Shown here piece by piece: positions 32,264 to 40,055 of a stretch of DNA of 50,168 nt. The translations under genes were made by a program, and so were the position numbers. The notes under the pieces are model-generated. The model did not search any database, had not been told where the DNA came from, and worked only from the letters and a program-made list of their open reading frames with translations. Origin of the DNA: Sutterella wadsworthensis (GTDB lineage Bacteria > Pseudomonadota > Gammaproteobacteria > Burkholderiales > Burkholderiaceae_F); NCBI RefSeq assembly GCF_003315195.1, contig NZ_QNRV01000022.1, positions 1-50,168 of the forward strand, given 5' to 3'. Positions within the stretch are counted from its first letter, which is position 1. Each line of letters opens with the position of its first letter.

Positions 32264-32639
32264 TGATCTTTTTCTCCGGCCGCAGTTGGGATGCTGCGGA
32301 CGTGCAGTGAAGGCAGCGGCGCAGAAAACCTGACGTCTTCAGCGGGCTGAGGGATGCTTGTTGGGAAGGAGCCGTCAGGAATGCAGTAATACTCCAAACG
32401 AACCGGCCTCAATCGTACCCGATAAAAGGCTGATCCCATTTGATCTCAGAGAAAAGATTATCGCGATGTAAAGGTTCGCAGAGGATTATCCCAATGGACA
32501 AAAAGGCTTTTTGTGTGATCTGTCCATTGTTTAACAGACACTGCTGAAGGGCATCCCCCAGCTCAACAGCATTAAGGCTCGCAGAGCACCGCTTAAAATG
32601 CGGGTGCTACTGGCAAAAGAACACTTTTAGGCGCAAGGC
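32264..32639. other. Divergent intergenic region with overlapping inverted repeats
   Basis: No gene in 376 bases. At 32493-32528 two exclusive pairings share bases: ACAAAAA (32498-32504) with TTTTTGT (32508-32514), and AATGGACA (32493-32500) with TGTCCATT (32521-32528). TAAAAT at 32594-32599 is a possible -10 for the gene at 32640. Confidence 0.5.
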
Positions 32640-34013
32640 ATGCAGCACATTGATCCGGAACTTTTCACTTGGCTCTTTATTGGGGCTGTCGGCCTCGTTG
32701 CGGGGGGTTGGGGTTTGACCCGAGCAGCGTCGCGGCGCCGCGGCGAGGCTGAGCTGAGCCGCTTGGGCAAAACGTCTGCCGCAGCGCCCCGCCGTCGGGA
32801 GCGCATTGCTGCTCGCCGTCCGGATGTGCCGAAGGCCGTTAAAAAGGAAACCGTGGAGTCCAAAGCGCCTCAGCATGGCCCTGGCCGGCCGGCTGCCTTT
32901 CTTTTGAAGTCCGCCGACGGCCGGACGATTGTTCTGCAGCGTGCGCCGGAGGCTGAGTGTCGAGAGGGGCTCGAGCGCCTTTATGCCTGCGCGGGCGACG
33001 CTGCAGCTCTCGAAGATGAGCAAAATAAACTCGACGCAGCCGCTCAGCAGCTCGCCCTTCGAGGCGGAGCGCTTGAATGGAGCGTGGATTCAGATCTCGC
33101 TCACAACGCCTTTGTTCTTTGCTGTGCAAAAACTCAAGAAGCTCCCGCCACCGCCTCTGCCGCCGCTTTGGGGACGGGCGGTCTGCTCATGGGCAACAGC
33201 TCCGCGCTCGATGGGGCGGAGCCCCTTTTCGCTGCTGTCGAAGAGGGGTTCCGGATCGCAGCCGCCCCGGAAGGCGTGCTCCTGCGAAGCCTTAATGACT
33301 GTCTCGAGAGCGCCGAGAAGCACCTGAGTCGCCTGGAGAAGCTCTCTCCTCATCGCACAGAGGATTGGCTGCAAACGGCAGACAAGATTAAAGCGCTCGG
33401 TGAAGAGGCTCAGCGCCTCACGATAAACGGGAACTGGGCAGATTGGGATACAGCGCTGACGCTCGAAGTCATTGACGCTTTGACGCAGTCGGTTGACGAG
33501 CGGATATTGAAGATTGACGCGGCGCTCGAAGCTGCCGCAGAATCTGACGCGCTGACCGCTCTTGAATCCGCTGACACTGCCTTGAAGCGCGCTTACGGAC
33601 TTCTTCTCGAACGGATCAGTGCCGTATTGCTCTTAGAGGCGCTCGCGGCTTCCAATGTTCTTTATTCCACGAACTACTGCCGCGGCATGCATTCTGCCTC
33701 CCGCATCGCTTGGCGGGCGGAGGCGTTTCCCAGCACGCAAAAAATAACGAATGCGGTTCATGCATTGATTTTGCAGACGGCTGAAACCTCCGGGCGCACG
33801 ATGACGCCTCAGGAGCTTGATCTTCTCGGCGCCGTCAAGCAGGATGCAAAAATGCTTGAGGCCTTGGAAAGCGCATCGAGCACTGAACTCCAAAACGGCG
33901 TAAAGGCGCTTCAGCGGGTGATGGATCGCCGCCTGCTTGCAGAGCATCCAATTGCCCGTTTAATGATCTGCATGGATGGGGACGGCGCGGCACATTTTGC
34001 CCGGCCGCTTTAG
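32640..34013 (+). CDS. Membrane-anchored protein of unknown function
   Basis: A 457-aa protein I do not recognise. One transmembrane helix near the N-terminus (FTWLFIGAVGLVAGGWGL, residues ~9-27) is followed by a basic segment (RRRGEAELSRLGK...PRRRERIAARRPD), so the bulk is most likely cytoplasmic (positive-inside rule). Residues ~85-210 look globular (FLLKSADGRTIVLQRAPEAE...). Residues ~220-430 are mainly helical and Ala/Leu/Glu-rich (LEVIDALTQSVDERILKIDAALEAAAES..., ALKRAYGLLLERISAVLLLEALAAS). The overall plan resembles anchored scaffold-like proteins, but no enzyme motif is visible. Convergent with aroM across a shared terminator. Confidence 0.7.
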   Translation: MQHIDPELFTWLFIGAVGLVAGGWGLTRAASRRRGEAELSRLGKTSAAAPRRRERIAARRPDVPKAVKKETVESKAPQHGPGRPAAFLLKSADGRTIVLQRAPEAECREGLERLYACAGDAAALEDEQNKLDAAAQQLALRGGALEWSVDSDLAHNAFVLCCAKTQEAPATASAAALGTGGLLMGNSSALDGAEPLFAAVEEGFRIAAAPEGVLLRSLNDCLESAEKHLSRLEKLSPHRTEDWLQTADKIKALGEEAQRLTINGNWADWDTALTLEVIDALTQSVDERILKIDAALEAAAESDALTALESADTALKRAYGLLLERISAVLLLEALAASNVLYSTNYCRGMHSASRIAWRAEAFPSTQKITNAVHALILQTAETSGRTMTPQELDLLGAVKQDAKMLEALESASSTELQNGVKALQRVMDRRLLAEHPIARLMICMDGDGAAHFARPL

Positions 34014-34045
34014 TGCCCGAAGGAGGTCACGCAGACCCCAAAAAG

Positions 34046-34080
34046 AAAAACCGCCGGATTCTGAATGAATTCGGCGGTTT
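34046..34080. terminator. Bidirectional terminator between the 32640 gene and aroM
   Basis: A-run, CCGCCG-g-ATTC, TGAAT loop, GAAT-t-CGGCGG, then TTT; the symmetric stem spans 34048-34080 and lies between convergent stops at 34013 and 34097. Confidence 0.82.
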
Positions 34081-34096
34081 GAGCAAGAAGCAAAAG

Positions 34097-34771
34097 TTAG
34101 AGCAGGTTGGCTGTGAGCTCGGCAACCATTGTGCTCGATGCGATCACGGGAACATCTACCGCTTCCGCACAGATATCGCGCAGCGTCTTGGAATAACCCA
34201 TGCAGTCGAGCACGATAACCTCCGCGCCTTGATGAGCGAGCTTTCGTGCGGCTTCTTGGAGTTCTTCTTTAGAGGCCGTGTAAGGAGAGGCAGCCGCAAA
34301 GACGGGAGGCTTATCGAGTCCTTTCCATTTATTGAGTTCGCTTTGGGCTTGCTCAATGAGCGGCACCATAACGCCGACCTGCAGCGGGTTGAGGAGCGCA
34401 GCGAAAACGGGCGGAAGCAGTCTGTCGGGTTCGATGAGGCGCACTTTCTCTGTAGTCAGCCCCTCAAATTCGCCCGTGCAGAGCAGCACGATCGGGCTGC
34501 AGCCCGCTTTTTCGAGCTGATGGATCTTTTCCTGCAGAGCCTTGCGGACAGCAGACTTTCCTAAGACGACTGCGGTACCGTCAAGCATGCGTGAGGTGAG
34601 GAGTCCTTCACTTCCCACCGGAGCGAATTGCTTGTCCACTTCCGCTTTGGTCAATCCGTCGAGACATCCGGCGTGCACCACTTCTGTGCCGGCTGGCGCA
34701 ATGGCATTAAATACCGGCGCCAAATCAGGGCGGGGAGCCTGACCGATGGTAAGCGTTGCGAATTTCTTCAT
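34097..34771 (-). CDS. AroM family protein
   Basis: A 224-aa protein whose start (MKKFATLTIGQAPRPDLAPVF) is the AroM signature. The family is named from the E. coli aroL-aroM region and has no established function. The sequence shows two cysteines in racemase-like settings, Cys98 in IVLLCTGEFEG and Cys190 in VIVLDCMGYS, close to the catalytic pair spacing of Asp/Glu racemases (compare the racemase-family gene at 37487, Cys80 and Cys179). VGVMVPLIEQAQSEL and VDVPVIASSTMVAELTA are also racemase-like. It is the last gene of the MarR-headed operon, 10 bp behind the OPT transporter gene. Confidence 0.85.
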   Translation of the reverse strand: MKKFATLTIGQAPRPDLAPVFNAIAPAGTEVVHAGCLDGLTKAEVDKQFAPVGSEGLLTSRMLDGTAVVLGKSAVRKALQEKIHQLEKAGCSPIVLLCTGEFEGLTTEKVRLIEPDRLLPPVFAALLNPLQVGVMVPLIEQAQSELNKWKGLDKPPVFAAASPYTASKEELQEAARKLAHQGAEVIVLDCMGYSKTLRDICAEAVDVPVIASSTMVAELTANLL

Positions 34772-34781
34772 AATTCACATC

Positions 34782-36416
34782 TTATTTGTGGCGAAGACCC
34801 GGAATGATGGAGGAGAAGAAGCTCAGCAGCGCGTCGCCGGCGATGAGACCGGCTGCAAGCACTTCCAGCGGACCGCGGGCATCTGGCCCCTTGATCTTAA
34901 GCACAGCGATACGAATGCCCAGACCGATCAAAACGGCCCAGCCAGCCATCGGATTGTTGATAAGAAGGCCTGTGGCCAGCAGCACGCCCATTTGACGAGA
35001 CGGACCGCCGATAAACTGAATGAGGGCGCCGGGGATGGCCCAAATCAGCAGTGACTTCGCAATGTCGAAAGATACGCCAGCCTGAATAGCGGCGATATAC
35101 ACCTTGGCAACCGGCGGTACAAGGCCCTGCGAGAAGAAGTCCTGATAAACAAAAGCGACGACCGGGATGGCGATGAGGAAGGCCATGGAAGCAGCCAGGA
35201 ACTGCTGACGGCGTCCGTCGAGTTCAAAGGCGGGGTTCTTCCCGTTGCCGCGAAGAATCCACCCGGCCTTCAGGTCATAGCCCATATCGGCAAAAGCCGG
35301 ACCCGTCGCAGCGGCAAAGCCGCACAGCATGGCCAGCGCTTCCGGCGGAAAGCCGATCAGAATACCCACAAGGAGTGTAATCAGCGCTACGGCAAAGGCC
35401 GGGAACCAGCCGGAATGCATAGCGGCAAGACCGACAATCATTTCATGCACGAATGCCGCAAAAGCTGCATAGAACATGAAGGCGATGAGCCAGCCCACCG
35501 ACATGTGGTGATACATGCCGCTTCCGAAAGCGATCAGGACGGAGATCAAGGCAAAACCGATGGAACCGATGCCGATCGTGCGGCCGATCTGTTCATCTTT
35601 ATGTTCAGGCATTTCAACGCCATGCTTGGCGGCATGTGCCTTTTCCGCGGCTGCGCGTTCGTCGTGTGCGTCATCCTTTTTGCCGCGCATCAGGAAGATG
35701 ATCTGAATCAGTGCGACCAGACCGGCGCCGGCCATGATGCCGTGCGGAATGTAGAGCGCATTGATGTCAATGCCAAAGACCGGGCTGCTGTAGCCGCGCA
35801 GGAGAAAGCCGATGCCCAGCATGCCGAGTGCCCAGACATTGCCGATAAAGGCTGTACCCAGAGCGGCCGTCGGGAACTTGAAGAAGGATCCTAAGGCGCC
35901 AAGAAAAATGCCGATGCCGAGAAGGACGGCCTGCTTGCCGCCCTGATCGCCCGCTTTAATGGACTCCGCAGCAGCAACGCCGTGCGGCCAGGCACCGGTA
36001 GCCGGGAAAAGCTTGGTATTGAAGAGCTTATAGAGCAGGAACCCGTCGAGCAGCATGGCGAGCGCGACGCCGATAAACATCGGCACGACCATGTCGGGAC
36101 GGCCGAAGAGCCAGGGAATGGCAATCGGGAGCAGAAGCGAGTTGGCCGCACCGAAGGTGGCGGCAGAAGTGGCGCTCTGAGCAAGGTTTTGCACATGCAC
36201 CGAGCGATAGTGGCCGAAAAACTTGAGCGGCACACGGGCCACGATCATCGCCGCCATAGCGCCGATGATGGCGGTGTTAGGCGTCACCCCGAGGCTGACG
36301 AGCAGCTGCACGCCGATGATTGCGCCGAAAACGCAAAGAATCACGAGCAGCACAAGCGTTGCAGGATCCCAGACCTTTGGGTGCTGCTGCAGCGGTGGAG
36401 TTTCTATTTCTGACAT
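34782..36416 (-). CDS. OPT/YSL-family transporter
   Basis: A 544-aa inner-membrane protein with about 14 hydrophobic helices. AAGGAA lies 5 nt before the ATG. OPT traits are VARVPLKFFGHYRSVHVQNLAQSA after helix 2, the Gly/Ala-rich helix AATGPAFADMGYDLKAGWILRG (the OPT family's 'DLKTG' loop), FIGGPSRQMGVLLATGLLINNP and LAAGLIAGDALLSFFSSI. A charged, His-containing cytoplasmic loop (KKDDAHDERAAAEKAHAAKHG) separates the halves. OPT proteins import oligopeptides or metal chelates by proton coupling; the cargo here is unknown. Neighbouring racemase-like and DUF1177 genes suggest an amino-acid-derived substrate. Confidence 0.85.
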   Translation of the reverse strand: MSEIETPPLQQHPKVWDPATLVLLVILCVFGAIIGVQLLVSLGVTPNTAIIGAMAAMIVARVPLKFFGHYRSVHVQNLAQSATSAATFGAANSLLLPIAIPWLFGRPDMVVPMFIGVALAMLLDGFLLYKLFNTKLFPATGAWPHGVAAAESIKAGDQGGKQAVLLGIGIFLGALGSFFKFPTAALGTAFIGNVWALGMLGIGFLLRGYSSPVFGIDINALYIPHGIMAGAGLVALIQIIFLMRGKKDDAHDERAAAEKAHAAKHGVEMPEHKDEQIGRTIGIGSIGFALISVLIAFGSGMYHHMSVGWLIAFMFYAAFAAFVHEMIVGLAAMHSGWFPAFAVALITLLVGILIGFPPEALAMLCGFAAATGPAFADMGYDLKAGWILRGNGKNPAFELDGRRQQFLAASMAFLIAIPVVAFVYQDFFSQGLVPPVAKVYIAAIQAGVSFDIAKSLLIWAIPGALIQFIGGPSRQMGVLLATGLLINNPMAGWAVLIGLGIRIAVLKIKGPDARGPLEVLAAGLIAGDALLSFFSSIIPGLRHK

Positions 36417-36441
36417 AGCTGTTCCTTAATGAGCAGTGACC

Positions 36442-36469
36442 GGATGCCGAATTCCGAGGTTCGGCATCC
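36442..36469 (-). other. Intercistronic hairpin between DUF1177-A and OPT genes
   Basis: GGATGCCGAA (36442-36451) and TTCGGCATCC (36460-36469) form a perfect 10-bp stem with an 8-base loop. There is no T-run on the operon strand, so it more likely serves as an mRNA processing or stability element that sets the ratio of transporter to enzyme message. Confidence 0.55.
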
Positions 36470-36514
36470 GCAATGACGGATCATTGTTGTGAATACGCCG
36501 GGCGCGGTATGGAA

Positions 36515-37450
36515 TTAGTGTTGGCCGCTGCCCTGAAAGTGCGTCATTGAGCCGTAAAGCTTGGTGATGAGCTCAAATTCCTTCTTGTCGTAGAACGAAC
36601 ACTCGTTCTGCGTGAAGGCCTTGGCCACCTCAATTGAATAGCGCACGGCGTCATCGACATCGACGAGGTGTGTTGCGCCAGTGCCGCAGCCGGGGACGAC
36701 GGTTTCCGTCGTGATGGCAATGCCGACGACCGGCACATGAGCAGCAACAGACGGCTGCAGGATGGAATTCATGTGGTAGAGCCCATTGCCGTAGGGCGTG
36801 ATGTCCTGCTGAGTGATCGGGAAAGTGGCCGGGAGCTTCCCGGTCGTGACGCTCATAATGTAGAGGAGGTCTTCGGAAACGCGCAGGATATAGCCGTCGA
36901 GCACCGTGGGCGAGATGGCAATGCCGTTGTGGCAGATGATCTGATTGCCTTTGGTCGTGTCGATCGACAAAATGGCATCCATTGCCGGGTCAATTTCTTC
37001 CTTATTGAGAACGTCCATCGTCACAGGCGAATCCATGAAAGGAGCGGGCTTGTGCGGCAGCGTCGGCGCATCCGGACAAATGTGAGTGCCTACGATCACG
37101 TCGCCTTCGAGTTCATCACCGCGCACCGTCATGCGGGCGAGCTTGGCTGCAATGGCTGAAGCGGCAAGTGCGCCGTCGCCGTCAGACGTGAAGCCGATGC
37201 GTTCCGGGCGGGCGCCAAGGCCGCCGAGGCGGCCGACGATGCCCAGCGTGGGAGCCGTGCCGCCCTTCGTCTTGCCGTTCTTGCCCGGAATAAGGAACTT
37301 CACGAAGTCGGTGCTGCCCTTGGCGCCCGTCACCGTCGTGCAGGTGGCTTTGACATTGCCTTCGGCGGTGACATATTTGACGACATCTTCGCCGGTAACC
37401 CGGCCGTCGTCGAGAAGATCCGCGAGTTCAATGACTTGTTTGAAAGACAT
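36515..37450 (-). CDS. DUF1177 protein, copy A
   Basis: A 311-aa cytosolic protein recognised as DUF1177 (function unknown). GAGGAA lies 9 nt before the ATG. Conserved stretches shared with copy B at 38183 include APTLGIVGRLGGLGARP, TSDGDGALAASAIAAKLA, EGDVIVGTHICPDAPTLPH, DPAMDAILSIDTTKGN, MSVTTGKLPATFPITQQ and ITPYGNGLYHMNSILQP. Clustered Asp/His residues (Asp90, Asp92, His123, Asp127, His133, Asp158, Asp164) look like a metal or catalytic site, which is inference. It lies between the racemase-family gene and the OPT gene in the MarR-headed operon. Confidence 0.85.
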   Translation of the reverse strand: MSFKQVIELADLLDDGRVTGEDVVKYVTAEGNVKATCTTVTGAKGSTDFVKFLIPGKNGKTKGGTAPTLGIVGRLGGLGARPERIGFTSDGDGALAASAIAAKLARMTVRGDELEGDVIVGTHICPDAPTLPHKPAPFMDSPVTMDVLNKEEIDPAMDAILSIDTTKGNQIICHNGIAISPTVLDGYILRVSEDLLYIMSVTTGKLPATFPITQQDITPYGNGLYHMNSILQPSVAAHVPVVGIAITTETVVPGCGTGATHLVDVDDAVRYSIEVAKAFTQNECSFYDKKEFELITKLYGSMTHFQGSGQH

Positions 37451-37486
37451 GATTGAATTCCTCAGGAGAAGTGTTTGATAAAAAAG

Positions 37487-38161
37487 TTAAAGATCAAGCG
37501 GGCCTTGTACTGACGAAACGGCAAAATACCGATCGACGGCAGCGCCGCCCGCCTCAATGGCATCAATGATTGGAACGTTCAGATCCGGGAACCAGTGAGC
37601 AATGCCCATGGTTGAGAAACCGGTGCAGGAAAACATGATGACGTCGACTTTTTTGGCGAGCTCCTCGACGCATTTCTTCGCGCCCGCACGCCCCCAGTCG
37701 GTGAGGAGGTCTCGAGTATCTTTAACGCCGTCAATGCCGACCGCTGCAACCATTCGGTCGCCGAGAATGCTGCGGGGCACGGAAGGCACGTCGCCGGCGA
37801 TGAGGCTTAAAACCCCGACACGGCTGCCCATCGTGAGCGCCATGGCTGCGGCGCAGCTTCCGGCGCCGAATACGGGGATACGGCAGACCTTGCGTGCAGC
37901 TTCAACGCCCGGATCAATGGCGCAGCTCACGAGAACGGCATCTGCGCCGTCCTTTTCGGCTCGAAGGCATTGTTCGACGATGCGATCGACACAGTCCTTG
38001 GCAATCTTCTCATTGGCGATGCCTTCGGGCTGGTTGGGGATGCAATAGGTGCGGGTCGGAATGCCGTAGAGCTTTTCAATGATCTTGGCGTGCTTTTCAA
38101 GCACTTTTTGATCGGTTGAAGAAAAAACGCGGATCACGGCAAGCGTTTTGGGATGAGTCAT
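37487..38161 (-). CDS. Asp/Glu/hydantoin racemase-family protein
   Basis: A 224-aa protein (ATG at 38161; an in-frame GTG three codons upstream is less likely; AGGGTG about 7 nt upstream). It starts THPKTLAVIRVFSSTDQKVL. Cys80 in AVLVSCAIDPGV and Cys179 in VIMFSCTGFSTMG form the two-cysteine pair of cofactor-independent racemases; GSCAAAMALTMGSRVGVLS is the typical glycine-rich segment between domains. It may racemise an amino acid or a hydantoin, or act as a related isomerase or lyase. It is flanked by two DUF1177 genes with 21-36 bp gaps, clearly one operon. Confidence 0.85.
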   Translation of the reverse strand: MTHPKTLAVIRVFSSTDQKVLEKHAKIIEKLYGIPTRTYCIPNQPEGIANEKIAKDCVDRIVEQCLRAEKDGADAVLVSCAIDPGVEAARKVCRIPVFGAGSCAAAMALTMGSRVGVLSLIAGDVPSVPRSILGDRMVAAVGIDGVKDTRDLLTDWGRAGAKKCVEELAKKVDVIMFSCTGFSTMGIAHWFPDLNVPIIDAIEAGGAAVDRYFAVSSVQGPLDL

Positions 38162-38182
38162 GGCAAGCACCCTATGAAAGGA

Positions 38183-39133
38183 TTAGGAAGCGGAAGGATT
38201 GCCGGCTGTCTGGAAGCGTTCAAGCGTGCCGTACAGACGCGTGAGAAGCGCAAATTCAGCTTCGTCAAAGAAGTGCAGCCGACCGGCGGTGAATTCTTTT
38301 GCGGCTTCAACCAAGAAGCGCACGACATCGTCAACATCTTCAACATGAGTTGCGCCGGTCGCGCAGCCCGGGACGGAGGATTCGGTCGTGATGGCCACGC
38401 CGACGACGGGAACTTTGGCGGCAAAAGCGGGCTGCACAATGGAATTCATGTGATAGAGCCCGTTGCCGTACGGTGTGATGTCCTGCTGCGTGAGCGGGAA
38501 CGCAGCAGGGAGTTTCCCGGTGGTTACGCTCATCAGTGAGAGCAGATCTTCACTCATGCGCAGGATGTAGCCCTCTTTGATGGTGGGTGAGAGGGCGAAG
38601 CCGCGTTTGTTGATGATGCGGTTGCCTTTAGTGGTGTCCACCGAGAGGATGGCATCCATGGCGGGGTCGACTTCATAGCGGTTCTTAACGTATTGATCGA
38701 CGCAGGAACTCATAAAGGGCACCGGCTCATGCGGACGCGTGGGGGCGTTTTCACACACTTGAGTCGTTACGATGACGTCTCCCTCGAGCCGGTCGCCGCG
38801 CGGCTGCATTTTGATGAGCTTTGCGGCGGCAGCCAGCGCGGCGAGTGCGCCGTCGCCGTCCGAAACAAAACCTTTGCGGGCCGGACGGGCGCCGACGCCG
38901 CCAAGCCGCCCGATGATGCCGAGTGTGGGGGCGGAGCCGCCGCTGATCTTCCCGCGCGTTCCAGCAATTTCACAACGAATGAAATCGGTAAAGGTGCCGG
39001 GTTTATCGCCTTCGACGCGTTTGACCGAAACCTTCGCAGAGCCAAGCGCCGAGAGATATTCGGCAACCTGCGCTCCAGTTGTTCGACCATCGTCGAGGAG
39101 CTCAAGCAAATCAATCACAGAGCGAAATGTCAC
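38183..39133 (-). CDS. DUF1177 protein, copy B
   Basis: A 316-aa paralogue of copy A (36515). The start is GTG (39131-39133) with GGAG 9 nt upstream. It shares APTLGIIGRLGGVGARP, SDGDGALAALAAAAKLI, DPAMDAILSVDTTKGN, SVTTGKLPAAFPLTQQ and DITPYGNGLYHMNSI. At the putative site it differs: TTQVCENAPTRPH here against GTHICPDAPTLPH in copy A, so His123 and Asp127 of A are Gln125 and Asn129 in B, while the following His is kept. The two proteins may form a hetero-complex or act on different substrates. It directly follows marR (39-bp gap). Confidence 0.84.
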   Translation of the reverse strand: MTFRSVIDLLELLDDGRTTGAQVAEYLSALGSAKVSVKRVEGDKPGTFTDFIRCEIAGTRGKISGGSAPTLGIIGRLGGVGARPARKGFVSDGDGALAALAAAAKLIKMQPRGDRLEGDVIVTTQVCENAPTRPHEPVPFMSSCVDQYVKNRYEVDPAMDAILSVDTTKGNRIINKRGFALSPTIKEGYILRMSEDLLSLMSVTTGKLPAAFPLTQQDITPYGNGLYHMNSIVQPAFAAKVPVVGVAITTESSVPGCATGATHVEDVDDVVRFLVEAAKEFTAGRLHFFDEAEFALLTRLYGTLERFQTAGNPSAS

Positions 39134-39172
39134 GGTGTTTTCTCCATTTCAAATAAAACTAGATGCTTTTAC

Positions 39173-39718
39173 TTACTGCAGCCCGCCAGGTGAAATTGCA
39201 TCTTCCTGAGAGAGAATGAGCTTTTTGAGTAATTTTTCAAGTGTTTTCTTTTCGTTTTCAGAGAGGGTGGCAACCAGCCGTGCTTCTTTTTCGGTATGTG
39301 CTTTGTGGGCTCTTAATGCGAGGACTATTCCGTCTTTTGTGGGTTTGAGTACGGTGCCTCGACGGTCGTTGGGATCCGGCAGACGACTGATCAGTCCCTT
39401 CTCCTCAAGACGATCCAGACGACGTGTGAGTCCGCCTGAGCTCACCAGAATGCGGGTCTGAATGATCTTGGGCGTGATATCGATATGCGGATTGCGGACG
39501 AGGGCAAAAAGCACTTCGGCTTCACCGCGGTTGAGATCAAACTCGGCAAGCGTTTCGTCTACAGCGCGTGCAATGTATTCGCCCATTCGCACCAGCCGCG
39601 TTACTGACGGCACGCACTTGAAATGCATGCCTGGATAGCTCGCGTCCCACTCCAACTGAAAGGTGTCGACAAGGTCGCGTGCCTGTTCGGTCTCAGCGGT
39701 TCGGTTCTGATCAGTCAT
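39173..39718 (-). CDS. MarR-family transcriptional regulator
   Basis: A 181-aa winged-helix regulator; the ATG at 39718 opens MTDQNRTAETEQARDLVD, and a longer frame adds hydrophobic residues translated from the promoter. The core has VDETLAEFDLNRGEAEVLFALVR, recognition region SSGGLTRRLDRLEEKGLISR and wing LPDPNDRRGTVLKPTKDG, all typical of MarR. It is the first gene of the operon marR, DUF1177-B, racemase, DUF1177-A, OPT, aroM, and a perfect inverted repeat lies 18-39 bp upstream of its start. Auto-repression released by the pathway's substrate is the likely logic. Confidence 0.9.
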   Translation of the reverse strand: MTDQNRTAETEQARDLVDTFQLEWDASYPGMHFKCVPSVTRLVRMGEYIARAVDETLAEFDLNRGEAEVLFALVRNPHIDITPKIIQTRILVSSGGLTRRLDRLEEKGLISRLPDPNDRRGTVLKPTKDGIVLALRAHKAHTEKEARLVATLSENEKKTLEKLLKKLILSQEDAISPGGLQ

Positions 39719-39735
39719 TAGATACCTCGACAGAA

Positions 39736-39757
39736 AGTATCTTCGTAAAAAGATACT
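39736..39757. promoter_or_regulatory. Candidate MarR operator
   Basis: Perfect 8-base arms AGTATCTT (39736-39743) and AAGATACT (39750-39757), 6 bases apart, centred about 29 bp before the marR ATG. Size, symmetry and position fit an autoregulatory MarR site. Confidence 0.65.
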
Positions 39758-39809
39758 AGGGATCAAAAAGAGTGGGATATACAAAATTACCCCACTGTTA
39801 TTTCACAAA

Positions 39810-39836
39810 GCAAATAGTTTAAATGAACCTATTTGC
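39810..39836. promoter_or_regulatory. Second inverted repeat upstream of marR
   Basis: GCAAATAG (39810-39817) and CTATTTGC (39829-39836), perfect arms 11 bases apart, about 100 bp upstream of marR. The 11-base gap recalls LysR-type sites, but the responsible protein is unknown and no LysR gene is in the window. Confidence 0.45.
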
Positions 39837-39980
39837 GTTGCTGTTGTCGTGATTAAATGGCAAGCAATATCTGTGCCAAATTGAATAAATGAAGAACGTT
39901 CTCTGGCGATTTTGATTGTTCCCCCTTGTTTATAGATCGATTAAAAATCGAAACAAATCGCATCCCATATACGCGAAAAG

Positions 39981-40016
39981 AAACCGCCGAGTCCGGGAGC
40001 GATATGGACTTGGCGG
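39981..40016 (-). terminator. Terminator of the permease-amidohydrolase unit
   Basis: CCGCCGAGTCC (39984-39994) and GGACTTGGCGG (40006-40016) are followed on the minus strand by TTTCTTTT. It lies 40 bases beyond the amidohydrolase stop and separates it from the marR operon. Confidence 0.8.
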
Positions 40017-40055
40017 CTTGGAGGGGAACTAGAGTGTCAGATTGCAGTTCGCTCG

